A model generated the notes under the pieces. The model saw only the letters and a program-made list of their open reading frames with translations. It did no database searches and was not told the DNA's origin. Shown one piece after another: positions 35,665 to 45,215 of a DNA stretch of 64,000 bases. The stretch is from NCBI RefSeq assembly GCF_001513745.1, contig NZ_CP013382.1, positions 2,604,001 through 2,668,000 on the forward strand. The letters run 5' to 3'. The DNA comes from Burkholderia humptydooensis (GTDB lineage: Bacteria > Pseudomonadota > Gammaproteobacteria > Burkholderiales > Burkholderiaceae). Numbering within the stretch: the stretch's first letter is position 1; each line of letters opens with the position of its first letter. Both the position numbers and the translations under genes were made by a program.

Positions 35665-37062
35665 ATGACCCGCCAACCGACCGCCATGCCGTTCAGCACG
35701 CTGCCGCTGACGCCCGCCACGCTCGCGAATCTCGCGCAGCTCGGCTACACCGACATGACGCCGATCCAGGCCGCGAGCCTGCCGATCGCGCTCGCCGGCC
35801 ACGATCTGATCGCGCAGGCGAAGACCGGCAGCGGCAAGACGGCTGCGTTCTCGCTCGCGCTGCTCGCGCGCCTCGATGCGCGCCGCTTCGACGTGCAGGC
35901 GCTGGTGCTGTGCCCGACGCGCGAACTGGCCGACCAGGTCGCGCAGGAAGTGCGCCGCCTCGCGCGCGCGGAGGAGAACGTCAAGGTGCTGACGCTGTGC
36001 GGCGGCACGCCGATGCGCCCGCAAACGCAAAGCCTCGAACACGGCGCGCACATCATCGTCGGCACGCCGGGGCGCATCATGGACCACCTCGACCGCGGCA
36101 CTCTCACGCTCGGCGCGCTGAACACGCTCGTGCTCGACGAGGCGGACCGGATGCTCGACATGGGCTTCTTCGACGACATCGCGAAGGTCGCACGGCAATG
36201 CCCGCCGGCGCGCCAGACGCTGCTGTTCTCCGCGACCTACCCGGACGGCATCGCGAAGCTGAGCCAGCAGTTCCTGCGCAATCCGAAGGAAGTGAAGCTC
36301 GACGAACGCCATGATGACAGCAAGATCCGCCAGCGCTTCTACGAAGTGACCGAGGATGAGCGGCTGCACGCGGTCGGTCTGCTGCTGAACCACTATCGTC
36401 CGGTGAGCACGATCGCGTTCTGCAACACGAAGCAGCAATGCCGCGACCTGCTCGACGTGCTGCGCGCGCAGGGCTTCCACGCGCTCGCGCTGCACGGCGA
36501 ACTCGAGCAGCGCGAGCGCGACCAGGTGCTGATCCAGTTCGCGAACCGGAGCTGCTCGGTGCTCGTCGCGACCGATGTCGCCGCGCGCGGCCTCGACATC
36601 GCGCAACTCGAAGCGGTGATCAACGTCGACGTGACGCCCGATCCCGAGGTGCACGTGCACCGCATCGGCCGCACGGGCCGCGCGGACCAGGACGGCTGGG
36701 CGCTGAGCCTCGCGAGCATGGACGAGATGGGACGCGTGGGCGGCATCGAGCAGGCGCAAAAGCGCGACGTCGAATGGCATCCGCTCGCGGAACTGAAGGC
36801 CGACCGCAACGAACCGCTGCTGCCGCCGATGGAAACGCTGCAGATCCTCGGCGGCCGCAAGGACAAGATCCGCCCCGGCGACGTGCTCGGCGCGCTGACC
36901 GGCGATGCGGGTTTCAGCGGCGCGCAGATCGGCAAGATCAACGTGACCGAGTTCTCGACTTACGTCGCGGTCGAGCGCGGCATTGCGCGCGACGCGCTGC
37001 GCAAGCTCAATGCGGGCAAGATCAAGGGCAAGCGCGTGAAGGTCCGGCTGATGGACGAATGA
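35665..37062 (+). CDS. dbpA: ATP-dependent RNA helicase DbpA
   Basis: 465 residues from ATG 35665, the length of E. coli DbpA. Q motif (FSTLPLTPATLANLAQLGYTDMTPIQ), Walker A AKTGSGKT near 52, PTRELA near 92, DEAD at ~158, SAT near 189, ARGLD near 307 and HRIGRTGR near 332. The C-terminal ~75 residues (KDKIRPGDVLGALTGDAGFSGAQIGKINV) are the DbpA RNA-binding domain that targets 23S rRNA hairpin 92. A ribosome-assembly helicase acting on the 50S subunit. Confidence 0.96.
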   Translation: MTRQPTAMPFSTLPLTPATLANLAQLGYTDMTPIQAASLPIALAGHDLIAQAKTGSGKTAAFSLALLARLDARRFDVQALVLCPTRELADQVAQEVRRLARAEENVKVLTLCGGTPMRPQTQSLEHGAHIIVGTPGRIMDHLDRGTLTLGALNTLVLDEADRMLDMGFFDDIAKVARQCPPARQTLLFSATYPDGIAKLSQQFLRNPKEVKLDERHDDSKIRQRFYEVTEDERLHAVGLLLNHYRPVSTIAFCNTKQQCRDLLDVLRAQGFHALALHGELEQRERDQVLIQFANRSCSVLVATDVAARGLDIAQLEAVINVDVTPDPEVHVHRIGRTGRADQDGWALSLASMDEMGRVGGIEQAQKRDVEWHPLAELKADRNEPLLPPMETLQILGGRKDKIRPGDVLGALTGDAGFSGAQIGKINVTEFSTYVAVERGIARDALRKLNAGKIKGKRVKVRLMDE

Positions 37063-37140
37063 CGCCGGCGTCACGCCGATGCGACGCGCCGGCCCACCCT
37101 CTCCAGATACCGCTGGATCGCGCCCCACTCGCCGCCGCGC

Positions 37141-37215
37141 CGGGTCAACGAATACACGGCCGACCTCGTCGCCCGGCATCCGGCGCGCTTCGGCCGCTTC
37201 GCGACCCTGCCGATG
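37141..37215 (+). pseudogene. Remnant of an ACMSD-like amidohydrolase
   Basis: One frame of this stretch reads RVNEYTADLVARHPARFGRF then ATLPM, a highly typical internal segment of amidohydrolase-2 (2-amino-3-carboxymuconate-semialdehyde decarboxylase-like) proteins. Nothing before or after continues that family, so only ~25 codons survive. It runs directly into the regulator remnant in another frame, which marks a deletion joint at about 37203-37215. Confidence 0.6.
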
Positions 37216-37503
37216 CGTGGGAGCAGCCGGTGTCGATCGGGCACCGCGCCGCGTGGGAAACGTGCAATCGCCGGTTCCATGAGGCGCTGATTTCGGCGGC
37301 CGCGTCGCCGTGGACCTATCTGGTGCGGCGCATGCTGTCGCAGCAGAGCGAGCGCCACCGGCGCGTGTGCATCAGCCTCGAAGATTCGAAACGCGACGTG
37401 CACGCGGAACACACGTGCATCTTCGACGCGGCGATGCGCCGCGCCAATGCGCGCGCGGCGCTCGCGCTCGAGGATCACATCAGTACGACGCTCGACGCCG
37501 AGA
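37203..37503 (+). pseudogene. Remnant of a GntR-family (FCD) regulator
   Basis: About 100 codons match the ligand-binding FCD domain of FadR-type GntR regulators: AHRAAW-like HRAAWETCNRRFHEALISAA, SPWTYLVRRMLSQQSERHRR, DVHAEHTCIFDAAMRR, ALALEDHISTTL. The helix-turn-helix and first part of the FCD domain are missing, and past ~37503 the reading becomes non-homologous. No start codon fits. It is fused to the amidohydrolase scrap just upstream. Confidence 0.7.
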
Positions 37504-37671
37504 CATACGCAGCATCGCAAAACCTCGGTCATCACGTTTGGGCAGGCGCGCGGAGCGGATGCCGACGCGGCGGTTTGCCTCAAAAGCAGGATGGGCAAAC
37601 ACATTTCGGCAGATGTAAACGAGCCTCAGTTACGGCTTTCGTTTCCCGTGGCCGCGCGCGCCCCACCCTCC

Positions 37672-39489
37672 CTACTCCACCGTCACCGACTTCGCCAGAT
37701 TCCTCGGCTTGTCGATATCCGCCCCCCTGATGCACGCCGCATGATACGCGAGCAACTGCAACGGCACGACGTGCAATATCGGCGACAACAACCCGTAATA
37801 ATCCGGCATCCTCATTACCGAGACTCCGTCGCCGTTATCGATCCGTGTGTCCGCGTCGGCGAACACGAAGAGCTGCCCGCCGCGCGCACGCACTTCCTGC
37901 ATGTTCGACTTGAGCTTCTCGAGCAACGCGTCGTTCGGCGCGATCGTCGCCACCGGCATCGTGTTCGTCACGAGCGCGAGCGGCCCGTGCTTCAGCTCGC
38001 CCGCCGGATACGCCTCCGCGTGAATGTACGAGATCTCCTTGAGTTTCAGCGCCCCCTCGAGCGCGATCGGATAGTGCAGCCCGCGCCCGAGAAACAGCGC
38101 GTTCTCGTGACGCGCGAACTCGTCCGCCCAGCGCGCGACCAGCGGCTCGAGCGCAAGCACGTCCTCGAGCGCGCCGGGCAGCCGGCGCAGTTGCTGCGTG
38201 TAGCGCGCGAGCTGCGCGTCGTCGACGTAGCCGCGCATCCGCCCGAGCGTGACCGCCAGCGTGAACAGCGCGACGAGCTGCGTCGTGAACGCCTTCGTCG
38301 ACGCCACGCCGATTTCCGGACCCGCCCGCGTCAGGAAGCGCAGCCCGGCCTGCCGCATCATCGCGCTTGTCGGAACGTTGCAGATCGCGAGCGTATCGAT
38401 GTGGCCGAGCGCCTGCGCGTACTTCAGCGCGGCGAGCGTATCGGCCGTCTCGCCCGATTGCGACACGACGACGATCAGCGTGTTCGGCATCGCAACCGCG
38501 TCGCTGTACCGGTACTCGCTCGCGATCTCGACCTGCGCCGGTATCCGCGCAACCGTCTCGAGCCAGCGGCGCGCAGTCAGCCCCGCGTAGTGGCTCGTTC
38601 CGCACGCGAGAATCAGCACGTTGTCGATCTGCTCGAATGCGCGCCGCGCGTCGTGGCCGAACACCGCCGGATCGAAGAGCCCGGCATCGGGAATCGTCGC
38701 GGCAACCGCGCGCGGCTGCTCGAAGATCTCCTTCTGCATGAAGTGCCGGTAATCGCCGAGCTCGACCGTGCCCTGCGTCGACGCAACGGTCTGCACCGCG
38801 CGCACGACCGGCCCTCCGTTGCGATCGACGATCCGCACGCCGCCCGGCGTCAGCTCGACGATGTCGCCTTCTTCGAGAAAGATGAACTGGTCGGTGATGC
38901 CGGCCAGCGCGAGCGCGTCCGACGCGAGGAAGCACTCGCCGTCCTTCAGGCCGACGACGAGCGGCGAGCCGACGCGCGCGCCGATCAGCCGGTTCGGCTC
39001 CGTCTTGCTGAACACCGCGATCGCATACGCGCCGCGCAATTGCGTCGTCGCGTCGCGCACGGCGGACAGCAGATCGCCGCGGTACCTGCTGTGGATCAGA
39101 TGCGCGACGACCTCGGTATCGGTCTGTCCGTCGAATTCGTAATGCTGGCTGGCGAGTTGCGTGCGCAGCGCTTCGTGATTCTCGATGATGCCGTTGTGAA
39201 CGAGCGCGATGTGATCGCGCGAGAAGATCGGGTGCGCATTGCATGTCGCGGGCGCGCCATGTGTCGCCCAGCGTGTGTGCGCGATGCCCGTGGTGCCGGT
39301 CAGGCCGGCCGTGCGCACGTGCGCCTCGAGATCGGCGACGCGCGATACGCTGCGCGCGCGCCGCGCCTCGCCGTCCACCACGGTCGCAACGCCGCACGAG
39401 TCGTAGCCGCGATATTCGAGACGACGCAGGCCTTCGATCAGAATCGGAACGATGTTCCGTTGCGCTACCGCGCCGACGATTCCACACAT
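37672..39489 (-). CDS. glmS: Glutamine-fructose-6-phosphate aminotransferase (isomerizing)
   Basis: 605 residues. N-terminal glutaminase with catalytic Cys2 ([12 protein letters not shown]), [10 protein letters not shown] near 22-31, [11 protein letters not shown] near 70-80. Two SIS domains follow (~285-420 and ~455-595), with [11 protein letters not shown] near 300, SQSGETADT near 348 and the C-terminal [12 protein letters not shown] typical of the family. It makes glucosamine-6-phosphate, the entry to UDP-GlcNAc. As the last gene of the exopolysaccharide locus it is probably a second, pathway-dedicated copy. Its start overlaps the preceding gene by 25 bp. Confidence 0.96.
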   Translation of the reverse strand: MCGIVGAVAQRNIVPILIEGLRRLEYRGYDSCGVATVVDGEARRARSVSRVADLEAHVRTAGLTGTTGIAHTRWATHGAPATCNAHPIFSRDHIALVHNGIIENHEALRTQLASQHYEFDGQTDTEVVAHLIHSRYRGDLLSAVRDATTQLRGAYAIAVFSKTEPNRLIGARVGSPLVVGLKDGECFLASDALALAGITDQFIFLEEGDIVELTPGGVRIVDRNGGPVVRAVQTVASTQGTVELGDYRHFMQKEIFEQPRAVAATIPDAGLFDPAVFGHDARRAFEQIDNVLILACGTSHYAGLTARRWLETVARIPAQVEIASEYRYSDAVAMPNTLIVVVSQSGETADTLAALKYAQALGHIDTLAICNVPTSAMMRQAGLRFLTRAGPEIGVASTKAFTTQLVALFTLAVTLGRMRGYVDDAQLARYTQQLRRLPGALEDVLALEPLVARWADEFARHENALFLGRGLHYPIALEGALKLKEISYIHAEAYPAGELKHGPLALVTNTMPVATIAPNDALLEKLKSNMQEVRARGGQLFVFADADTRIDNGDGVSVMRMPDYYGLLSPILHVVPLQLLAYHAACIRGADIDKPRNLAKSVTVE

Positions 39490-40616
39490 GACTCGTTACC
39501 TCCGATGACCTGCGATGCCTGCGCGCGTCTTCTTCTGCGCGGCGCGGCAACGGCCGACGCGGTTGCGAATCCGCAGCGCGCGGGCGCGACCGGATCGGCC
39601 ATCCTGCTTTCGAATGCCAGGTAGAGCGCTTCCTCGAGCACGTTCCAGTGCGGGCCGTGCCGGTACGGACCGGAGCGCGCGTGCCAGCACGCGACGGTGT
39701 TCCAGTCGTTCATCTTGTATGCGACGAGCGCGATCAGCCCCCACGGGAAATCGGTGCCCGCCAGATGCAGCCATGTCTTGCCGTAGCGATGCATCCATTG
39801 CGCGTAGATCGTCGCATTCGATTGATCGGGCACGCGGATGCCCGACAGGATCGGGAAGATCTGCGCGACCTTCTCCGGATAGAAGCTCGTGTCGCCGATC
39901 TGCTGCGTGCTCGCCCGGAATCCCGACTGCGCGCCGCGCCAGAACACCTGCAGGATCGCGGCGGACAGACGGTCCGCGCGCTGGCTCCACGGGCCCGCGT
40001 GCGCGTAGTCGGCATGGCGGATGTAATACGCGGCGAGCGCCTGCAGCGCGCTGTGCACTTCGACGTTGTCCATCAACAGCGCGACGTGCAGCGTCGGCGA
40101 GATCTGGTAGACGCCCGTGCGCTTGTCGAGCAGCGTGTCGAGATGCGCGCTCGCGCGCGCGAGGCTGCGCGCCCAGCTCGCCGGCATTCCGCCCGGCGGC
40201 GCGAAGCGCGCGAGCAGCTCCATCCACGTCGCCATCATCGCGTCGTCCGCGTCCGCGTCCGCGCAGGCCGTGTATTGGCCGTCCTTCAGGCAGAAGCGGT
40301 CGAAGCCGCCGTCGGCGCGCTGGCGCGGCAGCAGCCATGCGATCCATGCGCGCGCGGCCTGGCGCGCGTCGAGCTGCGCGTCGGACGCGGCGAGCAGCGC
40401 CTTCGCGGCGAAGTACGGATCGATGCCGGCCCCGTTCAGGCGCACGGTGATCGCGCCGTCGGGCCGCTGGTAGTAGCCGGTCAGTTGCAGCTCGGCGGCG
40501 TTCGCGCACAGCACGAGTCCGCACATCGCGAGCGACGCCGCGCGCGACGCGCGGCGTAGCAGAAGACGGGCCGCCCCGCATGTGCGAGCGGCCGCGGCGA
40601 GCGCGGGCCGGTTCAT
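39465..40616 (-). CDS. Secreted alpha/alpha-barrel (glycosidase-like) protein
   Basis: 383 residues with a long basic leader and signal peptide ending near NAAEL (~41). The body has repeated helix pairs with [73 protein letters not shown], patterns typical of (alpha/alpha)6 barrel glycoside hydrolases or polysaccharide lyases. DDAMMATW and DFPWG carry candidate acidic residues. I do not recognise the exact family. In this locus it could trim, cleave or control the length of the polymer in the periplasm, like PgaB- or BcsZ-type hydrolases elsewhere. The last residues overlap glmS. Confidence 0.75.
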   Translation of the reverse strand: MNRPALAAAARTCGAARLLLRRASRAASLAMCGLVLCANAAELQLTGYYQRPDGAITVRLNGAGIDPYFAAKALLAASDAQLDARQAARAWIAWLLPRQRADGGFDRFCLKDGQYTACADADADDAMMATWMELLARFAPPGGMPASWARSLARASAHLDTLLDKRTGVYQISPTLHVALLMDNVEVHSALQALAAYYIRHADYAHAGPWSQRADRLSAAILQVFWRGAQSGFRASTQQIGDTSFYPEKVAQIFPILSGIRVPDQSNATIYAQWMHRYGKTWLHLAGTDFPWGLIALVAYKMNDWNTVACWHARSGPYRHGPHWNVLEEALYLAFESRMADPVAPARCGFATASAVAAPRRRRRAQASQVIGGNESCVESSAR

Positions 40617-40709
40617 GATGTCGTGCGCTTTCCGCGCGGTTGTGCTTCGAAGTCGTCGCCGGCGCGGCCGAAGCCGCGCGCGGCGACATGCTCACTGCCT
40701 ATTGCATCG

Positions 40710-42836
40710 CTACAGCTTCGCGCTCGTGAATGTCAGGCTCGTGCCGGCGCCGGCAATCACGAGCCAGTTCGTCGAATCGGAGCCATCGACGGCGGCCACG
40801 CCTTGCGTCACGACCGGCATCGCGTACTTCGCCTTCGGAAGCAGCCACGTCATGTTCGCGAGGCTCGTCGGATGGCTCGCGTTGAACGTCCAGCTCGCCC
40901 CCATGTCGGTTGCCGACCACGTGACGTTCAGCCGCGAACGATCGAAGTTCGTGATGTCGCTCATCGTGTACCACCTGAACTGGCCGAGCTGCTTCAGCGC
41001 ATTCGCCTGCGTGAAGATCGACGCCAGCACGGTCGGGTAGAACGACGCGCCGTACGGGTGCGCGTAGATCAGCCGGCTCGTTCGGTTCGCGACGACGAAA
41101 TTCATCAGGCTCAGGTACCAGTTCGTGATGTCGGTGACCGACACGCCGTACTGCTGGAACTCCTCGAACGTCGCGTACTTGCCGAACGGCATCACCGGAT
41201 ACGCCCACAGGCCCGGGTTCAGCAGCGCGCCGTTGCGATACGCGCGCGTCGGCTCGGAGCCGGTGTGGCCCGTGAAGTAGTAGCCGTTGAAGCCGTTGCT
41301 TTCGAGCCAGTTCACGGACCAGGTCGGCGTGTTGCCTTCGGGCGCCGCGTATTCGACGTCGGGCAATCCGGTCGCCGTCATCACCGCCGAATGGTTCATC
41401 GTCAGATACTGCTGGAACGTGCTCTGGTTCGTCTCGCTCGCATACGCGCCCCAGTAGTCGTGAATCCAGCCGCCGTGGCTGCCGACGTGGTGCCCCTTCG
41501 TCAGGAAGTATTTGACGAGGTTCAGCGCGGTCGGGTTGTAGTCGAGGTTGATGCCGTTGCCGTCGCCGAACGTCGCTTCGTCGGGGCCGGCGGTGAACAC
41601 GATCGAGAACGGCCCGTTCGTCCACACGCCAAGGCTCTTCAGGTACATCGCCGGCTGAATCTGGTCTTCCGCGCAGAAGTGCCAGTTGAGCACGAGCCCG
41701 GCCTTCGCCCTCGGCAGGTTCGACAGCGACGGCAGATTCAGCAGGTTCGTGCCGAAGTAGTGCAGGTAGCCGTGGATCAGCATCCCGTCGGTCTGGCCGT
41801 CGAGATACGCGAGCGGCAGGTTCACGAACAGCACGCCGCCGTTGCCGTACGTGTTGTAGCCGGATACGAGGCCGAAGCTCGGCGACGTCAGGATCGTCGT
41901 GCCGGTGTACGTGCCTTGCGTGACGAAGCTCGGATACGTGAGGAACCCGTACACGTAGCCCGAAATGCCTTCGAGCGTGTCGGTCAGCGCGTTGGTCGTC
42001 GCAAGCAATGTGTTCGTCTTGGCCGTCACGGTATTCGTCAGCGAGCTCGCGCTGTACGTGCCCGACTTCACCGGCTGGCCCGTGACGAAGCCCGTCAGTT
42101 TCGGCGAGGTCGACGTGAACGCGCCCTTGCCGTCCTTCGGCAGCGTATAGCCGAACCATGCACTGTGGTTGTAGCCCTTCAGGCCGCCCGGATTCGACGG
42201 GCTCGCGCTCAGGTACATCACCGTGCCCGAGGTCGCCGTGCCCGTCGTGCCGGTGGCGGCGGCCAGCAGCGCGCTCGTGGTCGTGGTCGCGGACGTCGTC
42301 GTCCACGGCATCGACTTGCCGGGCGGCACCTGAAGCGTGCGCAGCCAGCTACTCATGCCGGTCACGTTGCCGAGGCCGATCATGTTGCCGAGCAACTGGC
42401 TGTACAGCACGTAGTCGACGCCGACCATCGAGCTGAAGCGCGACTTCGGAACCGGGTAGAAGCCCGCCGAATTCAGCACGCCGAAGTCATAGACGAGCAT
42501 CACCTTGCCGCCGTTCAGCGCGTAGTTCTGGATCGCGGTGACGAGCGTGTCGTCGGCAACCGTATGCACCTGGTCGGGCAGGATGAGGCCGGGATACTGC
42601 GACAGCGCCGCGCCCGCCAGCATGAACTGGCTGTCCGTCATCACCTTGATCTGGAGTCCTTCCTCCTGCGCGCTGTCGAGCCAGGCGGACACTCTCGGGT
42701 CGGGCAGCGTGAGCGTATCCGGGACCAGCAACAGCAGTTGATTGGTGGCCGCGCGCGCGCCGCCTGGGCTGAACGCGAACGCGAGCGCGAACAACGCGAA
42801 CACGACCCGCAAGAATTTGCCTGACTTCGCCAACAT
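40710..42836 (-). CDS. Secreted polysaccharide-deacetylase-like protein of the EPS locus
   Basis: 708 residues from ATG 42836 with GAGAGGAG upstream. Signal peptide (KSGKFLRVVFALFALAFAFSPGGARA). Residues ~30-200 look like a Rossmann-like or GATase-like domain (LLLLVPDTLTLPDPRVSAWL, YALNGGKVMLVYDFGVLNS). A Thr/Ser-rich middle follows. The second half has deacetylase-like elements: GLVLNWHFCAEDQIQPAMYL, TAGPDEATFGDGNGINLDYN, and GHHVGSHGGWIHDYWGAY, which resembles the NodB H-x3-H metal motif. The most likely job is N-deacetylation or modification of an exported aminosugar polymer. The family assignment is from motif resemblance only. Confidence 0.7.
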   Translation of the reverse strand: MLAKSGKFLRVVFALFALAFAFSPGGARAATNQLLLLVPDTLTLPDPRVSAWLDSAQEEGLQIKVMTDSQFMLAGAALSQYPGLILPDQVHTVADDTLVTAIQNYALNGGKVMLVYDFGVLNSAGFYPVPKSRFSSMVGVDYVLYSQLLGNMIGLGNVTGMSSWLRTLQVPPGKSMPWTTTSATTTTSALLAAATGTTGTATSGTVMYLSASPSNPGGLKGYNHSAWFGYTLPKDGKGAFTSTSPKLTGFVTGQPVKSGTYSASSLTNTVTAKTNTLLATTNALTDTLEGISGYVYGFLTYPSFVTQGTYTGTTILTSPSFGLVSGYNTYGNGGVLFVNLPLAYLDGQTDGMLIHGYLHYFGTNLLNLPSLSNLPRAKAGLVLNWHFCAEDQIQPAMYLKSLGVWTNGPFSIVFTAGPDEATFGDGNGINLDYNPTALNLVKYFLTKGHHVGSHGGWIHDYWGAYASETNQSTFQQYLTMNHSAVMTATGLPDVEYAAPEGNTPTWSVNWLESNGFNGYYFTGHTGSEPTRAYRNGALLNPGLWAYPVMPFGKYATFEEFQQYGVSVTDITNWYLSLMNFVVANRTSRLIYAHPYGASFYPTVLASIFTQANALKQLGQFRWYTMSDITNFDRSRLNVTWSATDMGASWTFNASHPTSLANMTWLLPKAKYAMPVVTQGVAAVDGSDSTNWLVIAGAGTSLTFTSAKL

Positions 42837-43159
42837 GATGCGCTCCTCTCTACAGGAAGGGCGGCTCGCGACCGGCCGCGATGCGGCCAGCGCGCCGCGC
42901 AGCGGACCGGTCCGGGCCTCGTGGATGTGATGGCCGTCCATCACGCCGGCACGCTGTCCAGCGTCCTCCGATGACGGCGCCGCCTCGTATCCGGCATGGC
43001 ACTGCGATCGGACCTCCCCCCGGTAGAAGCGAGCTCCGTGCCATTTGCTTCGGATGCCCGAACGATCGGGCTCTGTGGCCGCCCGGGCGGGTCATCCCTG
43101 ACGAAATCTCGCGAAATCGTCTCAGCACTGATACGGAGAAAGCTCTTCTTGCCGGCCGC
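42837..43159. other. 323-bp gap inside the EPS locus
   Basis: No gene seen between the membrane protein stop and the deacetylase start. It could hold an internal promoter. Confidence 0.35.
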
Positions 43160-43990
43160 TCAGGGCGGCTCCCGCGTCAGCGCGCCGCGCCAGCTCGCGC
43201 AATAGCTGTAGAGCGTGACGAGCAGCCCGATCAGGAGCGGCGCGCCGAGCACGAAATAGCAGAACGGCACGAACAGCAGCGAGCCGTGATAGATCACGAC
43301 CGCATGCAGCAGCAGCACGAACGGCAGCGCGAGCACGAAATAGCCGAGCACGAGCAGCGACGCGAACGCCTTCTGCGCGAAGGAGAAATCGAGCGGGTAG
43401 TAGAGCGCGGCCATCACGAGCGGAATCAGTGCGATCGCCGCGACGTTCATCACGAACACGTCTCGCAAATGAAGCAGCGCGTCGTACGGGAACGCGCCGG
43501 GCGTCGCTACGCCGGGCGTCGCCACGCCGGACGTAGCGATGCCTGACGCCGCGGCGGCGGCCGGATCGTACATCGCCCAGAAATACACGCAGATCATCAG
43601 TTGCGCGAACGCGGCGATCCGTAGCAGATACGCAACGGGCAACCATTTCGTCCGACGAACGAACGTCGCGCCGCAAACCGCCGCGCAGACCGCCGCGGTC
43701 GCGAGCAGCAGCGCGCCGCTCGGCATCCGTGCGGCGAGATTGATCGACAGCAGCGGCACGCGCGGCGCGCGCGCCGGGTAGCCGAGCACGACCGCCGTCA
43801 GCGACGGATCGAGCTGCCGCGCGCCCCAGCCGACGACCGCGCGCCAGTACCGCCACGCGTATGGCAGCGCGAGCCACAGCAACGCGTACAGCGCGGGCGT
43901 GAGGAGCGCGGCCGATGCGAGCCAGCGCCGCGGATGCGCGTGCGTGCGCAGCGAGCGATCGTCGGGCGGCGGGACGGGGTCGATGTCCAT
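43160..43990 (-). CDS. Polytopic membrane protein of the EPS locus
   Basis: 276 residues with about seven hydrophobic segments, starting after a short cytoplasmic HPRRWL tail. A loop near 150-168 contains a small repeat (GIATSG, GVATPG, GVATPG) encoded by near-identical 15-bp units. No catalytic motif recognised. Placed between the porin and deacetylase genes, 12 bp after the porin stop, it may be an accessory of polymer export or acyl modification. Not assignable to a known family by eye. Confidence 0.75.
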   Translation of the reverse strand: MDIDPVPPPDDRSLRTHAHPRRWLASAALLTPALYALLWLALPYAWRYWRAVVGWGARQLDPSLTAVVLGYPARAPRVPLLSINLAARMPSGALLLATAAVCAAVCGATFVRRTKWLPVAYLLRIAAFAQLMICVYFWAMYDPAAAAASGIATSGVATPGVATPGAFPYDALLHLRDVFVMNVAAIALIPLVMAALYYPLDFSFAQKAFASLLVLGYFVLALPFVLLLHAVVIYHGSLLFVPFCYFVLGAPLLIGLLVTLYSYCASWRGALTREPP

Positions 43991-44002
43991 GCGGCCCGCC
44001 CG

Positions 44003-45202
44003 TCACCACCGATAGAACATCCCGACTTCGCCGCCGATGCGCGAGTAGTACGGGTTGTGGTAGTAATCGAACTCGACTTGCGTGCCCCACTTGCGGGTGA
44101 ACCAGTAGCGCCACTTCAGCGACACCTCGTGGCTGCGGAAATCGGTGATCTGCGCGTTGTTGCCGGTCGCCTGGTACGCTTCGCGGCCGAAGCCGCCGCG
44201 CAGCACGATCTGGCTCTTGCCGACCTCGCCGTAGGTGATCGCACCGTAGTAGGCGGGCGCCTTCACCGAGCCCGGCGAATCGACCGTGTAGTTCCAGCCC
44301 GCCTCGAAAATCCACTTCGGCACCGCATACCAGATCGCGCCGAGGTGATAGAGCTGATCGCGGTGGCCGTTGCGGTTCCACGCGTAGCCCGCGCCCGCCG
44401 ACAGCACGAGCGACCGGTTCGACAACAGCTTGCGGTTGAGCGACAGATCGACGCGCGCGCTCGGCAGGATCGTGCCGGACGTCGTGCCGGCGAACCCGAT
44501 GCCGCCGAACCAGTCCGGCCCCATGTCCTGGATGTATGTGATCGCGCCGAGCTGCGTGCTTTCGTGGAAGCGGTGCAATTGCGCGAGCTCGCCGATGATC
44601 GTGCGGCCGCCCGCCTGATAGAGCCCGCGCAGATGCACGCCGTACCAGTCGCCATAGCCGTTCGTCAGGTGCGCCATCGAGTACGCGAGCGACAGCTCGG
44701 TGTGCCGTTGCGCCGGCGCCTGCACGTGCGTGACGATCGCTTCCGGCAGCGTCGGCCGGTTTTCCTGGTCCGGCGTGACCTCGGCGAGCGGCCAGCCGTC
44801 AGGCATGCCTTCCGAGCCGACCTTCACGAGCGCCGTGTCGTCGAACCGGCGCGGAACGATGACGAGCGGCGCGGCGGGCGGCGGCGCGGAAAGAGGCGCG
44901 GATTGCAATGCGGCGGCCGCCGGCGCGGATGCGATCGCGGGCGGCGCGGGCGACGGTGCAGGAGAAGTGACTGCTGGCAGCGCCGATGGCGCAGCGGACG
45001 GCGCGGGCTGCGCGACGAGCGCCGCGGCCATGACGGCCGCGTCAGCCTGCGCGCCGGCCGGCCCGGACGACGCGATCGAAGCGGCGGCCGGCACATCGGC
45101 GTAAGCCGCCGCCGCGCGCGCGTACGGCGCGCCGTACGCGCACGCGAGCGCGAGCGCGGCGACAGGGACGGGCGGGCCGCGTCGGCAACGAAGCGCATGC
45201 AT
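44003..45202 (-). CDS. YaiO-family outer-membrane beta-barrel protein
   Basis: 399 residues from ATG 45202 (GAGGAG at ~45209-45214); an ATG at 45262 lies inside the previous gene. Signal peptide to ARAAA (~30), a Pro/Ala-rich linker to ~115, then a barrel of alternating strands: TELSLAYSMAHLTNGYGDWYGV near 147, IGELAQLHRF, DLSLNRKLLSNRSLVLSAGAGY, and the C-terminal GGEVGMFYRW ending in an aromatic as outer-membrane proteins do. It matches the YaiO OMP family, in E. coli encoded beside a GT2 (YaiP) and a deacetylase (YaiS). Likely the exit pore for the locus' polysaccharide. Confidence 0.85.
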   Translation of the reverse strand: MHALRCRRGPPVPVAALALACAYGAPYARAAAAYADVPAAASIASSGPAGAQADAAVMAAALVAQPAPSAAPSALPAVTSPAPSPAPPAIASAPAAAALQSAPLSAPPPAAPLVIVPRRFDDTALVKVGSEGMPDGWPLAEVTPDQENRPTLPEAIVTHVQAPAQRHTELSLAYSMAHLTNGYGDWYGVHLRGLYQAGGRTIIGELAQLHRFHESTQLGAITYIQDMGPDWFGGIGFAGTTSGTILPSARVDLSLNRKLLSNRSLVLSAGAGYAWNRNGHRDQLYHLGAIWYAVPKWIFEAGWNYTVDSPGSVKAPAYYGAITYGEVGKSQIVLRGGFGREAYQATGNNAQITDFRSHEVSLKWRYWFTRKWGTQVEFDYYHNPYYSRIGGEVGMFYRW

Positions 45203-45215
45203 GTTGGTCTCCTCG

